Below, in pieces: positions 6,697-7,127 of a stretch of DNA of 7,127 nt. How positions within the stretch are numbered: position 1 is the stretch's first letter; the number at the start of each line of letters is the position of its first letter. The notes below the pieces were generated by a model. It was given only the letters and a program-made list of their open reading frames with translations. It was not told the origin of the DNA and did no database searches. The position numbers and the translations under genes are program-made. The stretch comes from Pseudomonadota bacterium. GTDB lineage: Bacteria; Pseudomonadota; Gammaproteobacteria; Burkholderiales; Burkholderiaceae. The stretch lies in assembly GCA_029777935.1 (NCBI GenBank), contig JAKORH010000346.1:1-7127 (forward strand), in the 5' to 3' direction.

Positions 6697-6908
6697 GAAA
6701 GGGCGCGAAAGACGTCTTCGTCGGTCACCAGCCCTTGCGCCTCGGCGAACGGAAGCATCTTCTTCCGCAACTCCCGAAGACGCGCAACCGCGACCTGCCG
6801 TCGAAGTGCTTCCCGCGCAATCTCACTCTTGGTGCGTCCGGACGCTTTTGCGATCCGGTCCAGCGCCTTCTCGAGTTTCGCGTCGAGACGGATTGTCAGT
6901 GTCGTCAT
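6693..6908 (-). CDS. ribbon-helix-helix (CopG-like) antitoxin
   Basis: This 71-residue protein starts at ATG 6908, opening MTTLTIRLDAKLEKALDRIA, then ASGRTKSEIAREALRR. It follows the ribbon-helix-helix layout: a short DNA-contacting strand (TLTIRL), helix, turn with G-R-T-KSE, and second helix. The C-terminal half (about residues 40-71) is the part that would bind and block the partner toxin. An in-frame GTG at 6920 is possible but adds residues before the strand that lack family character. Such antitoxins bind DNA as dimers and repress their own promoter; a matching palindrome lies upstream. The partner toxin gene is decayed, so the protein is now an orphan antitoxin or simple repressor. The reading frame itself shows no damage. 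Confidence 0.85.
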   Translation of the reverse strand: MTTLTIRLDAKLEKALDRIAKASGRTKSEIAREALRRQVAVARLRELRKKMLPFAEAQGLVTDEDVFRALS

Positions 6909-6940
6909 ACCGAGGGCCACGCAATCGGTAATTCCATTTC

Positions 6941-6958
6941 TTGATCAATAGATCAATA
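6941..6958. promoter_or_regulatory. candidate antitoxin operator: inverted repeat plus tandem octamer
   Basis: TTGATC (6941-6946) and GATCAA (6951-6956) form a perfect inverted repeat around AATA. The same stretch is also a tandem direct repeat of the octamer GATCAATA (6943-6950, 6951-6958). Small paired sites of this kind are typical operators of ribbon-helix-helix repressors. It lies about 33 bases upstream of the antitoxin ATG and overlaps the candidate -10 box. The site is seen directly; use by this antitoxin is inferred. Confidence 0.5.
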
Positions 6959-6973
6959 ATAGCCATGTCACAA
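6945..6973 (-). promoter_or_regulatory. candidate sigma70-type promoter of the antitoxin gene
   Basis: On the - strand TTGTGA (6968-6973) and TATTGA (6945-6950) are separated by exactly 17 bases, each matching four of six consensus bases. Transcription would begin near 6937, giving a leader of about 30 bases. The -10 box lies inside the candidate operator, which fits autorepression. The region is clearly more AT-rich than the rest of the window. Confidence 0.4.
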
Positions 6974-6990
6974 CCGACGAGGGGATAGAC

Positions 6991-7127
6991 ATGGCGAGAA
7001 TGGCGAGGGGAAGAGAGGTACTGGAGATGGCGCGCGAGATGGTGGCGCGCGCCGAGACGATCGAGCAGCTGCGGCAGGCGCAGGCGGTGGTGCTGCCGCT
7101 GGACTTCGGCCTGAGCATGGAGCAGAC
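6991..7127 (+). CDS. N-terminal fragment of a helix-turn-helix protein, probably an IS630-like transposase, cut by the window end
   Basis: The ATG at 6991 follows AGGGG (6980-6984) at a good spacing, and the frame stays open to the window end (45 full codons). The protein begins MARMARGREVLEMARE and continues with AETIEQLRQAQAVVLPLDFG, then LSMEQT. A charged helix, an LRxAQAVxLP segment and GLSxEQT leading into a helix-turn-helix recall the DNA-binding leader of IS630-family transposases of proteobacteria. The catalytic DDE domain would lie beyond the window, so this remains a recognition from a short N-terminus. It is divergent from the antitoxin gene. If it is an insertion sequence, its left end should lie in about 6955-6990. 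A host regulator is an alternative. Confidence 0.5.
   Translation, partial: MARMARGREVLEMAREMVARAETIEQLRQAQAVVLPLDFGLSMEQ

Overview
The window comes from a GC-rich proteobacterium, most likely a betaproteobacterium of the order Burkholderiales. The evidence is strong G/C third-position bias, a ccoNOQP terminal-oxidase operon, a Bug-family periplasmic receptor beside a LysR regulator, and dispersed palindromic repeats of a kind common in these genomes. Genus and species cannot be decided from the sequence alone.

Left part (1-2801, + strand): the 3' part of ccoN followed by complete ccoO, ccoQ and ccoP, encoding the cbb3-type cytochrome c oxidase. This is a high-affinity, proton-pumping terminal oxidase used at low oxygen. 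ccoO/ccoQ and ccoQ/ccoP overlap by four bases (GTGA and ATGA), so translation is probably coupled. A 70-residue single-helix membrane protein overlaps the end of ccoP and resembles the N-terminal part of CcoH/FixH. The operon then stops at a short spacer facing a convergent gene.

Middle part (2875-6501): a D-glucarate utilisation module. A LysR-type regulator (- strand) is divergent from a Bug-family periplasmic solute-binding protein (+ strand), which is followed by glucarate dehydratase gudD (+ strand). The divergent spacer holds a perfect T-N11-A LysR-type palindrome next to the regulator start, a second palindrome, and a candidate regulator promoter. Between the receptor gene and gudD lie a large nested inverted repeat and a pair of short inverted repeats carrying an ATTCCC-N8-GGGAAT core. 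All recognised GudD active-site residues are present. The natural reading is that the receptor captures glucarate or a related sugar diacid, GudD dehydrates it to 5-keto-4-deoxyglucarate, and the LysR protein controls both. No membrane permease and no later pathway enzyme is in the window.

Right part (6502-7127): a decayed toxin-antitoxin locus on the - strand. The ribbon-helix-helix antitoxin is intact. The PIN-type toxin behind it has lost nearly all of its core and survives as an N-terminal motif fused to a C-terminal tail, with a His where the first catalytic Asp should be and a later frameshift. The antitoxin has a plausible promoter overlapped by a perfect inverted repeat, a probable autoregulatory operator. 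Divergent from it, a partial gene running off the window looks like the N-terminal helix-turn-helix unit of an IS630-like transposase.

No completely new system was found. The most informative oddities are the collapsed toxin with its surviving antitoxin and operator, the regulator/receptor/gudD arrangement with its operator-like palindromes, and the repeat cluster inside that module.
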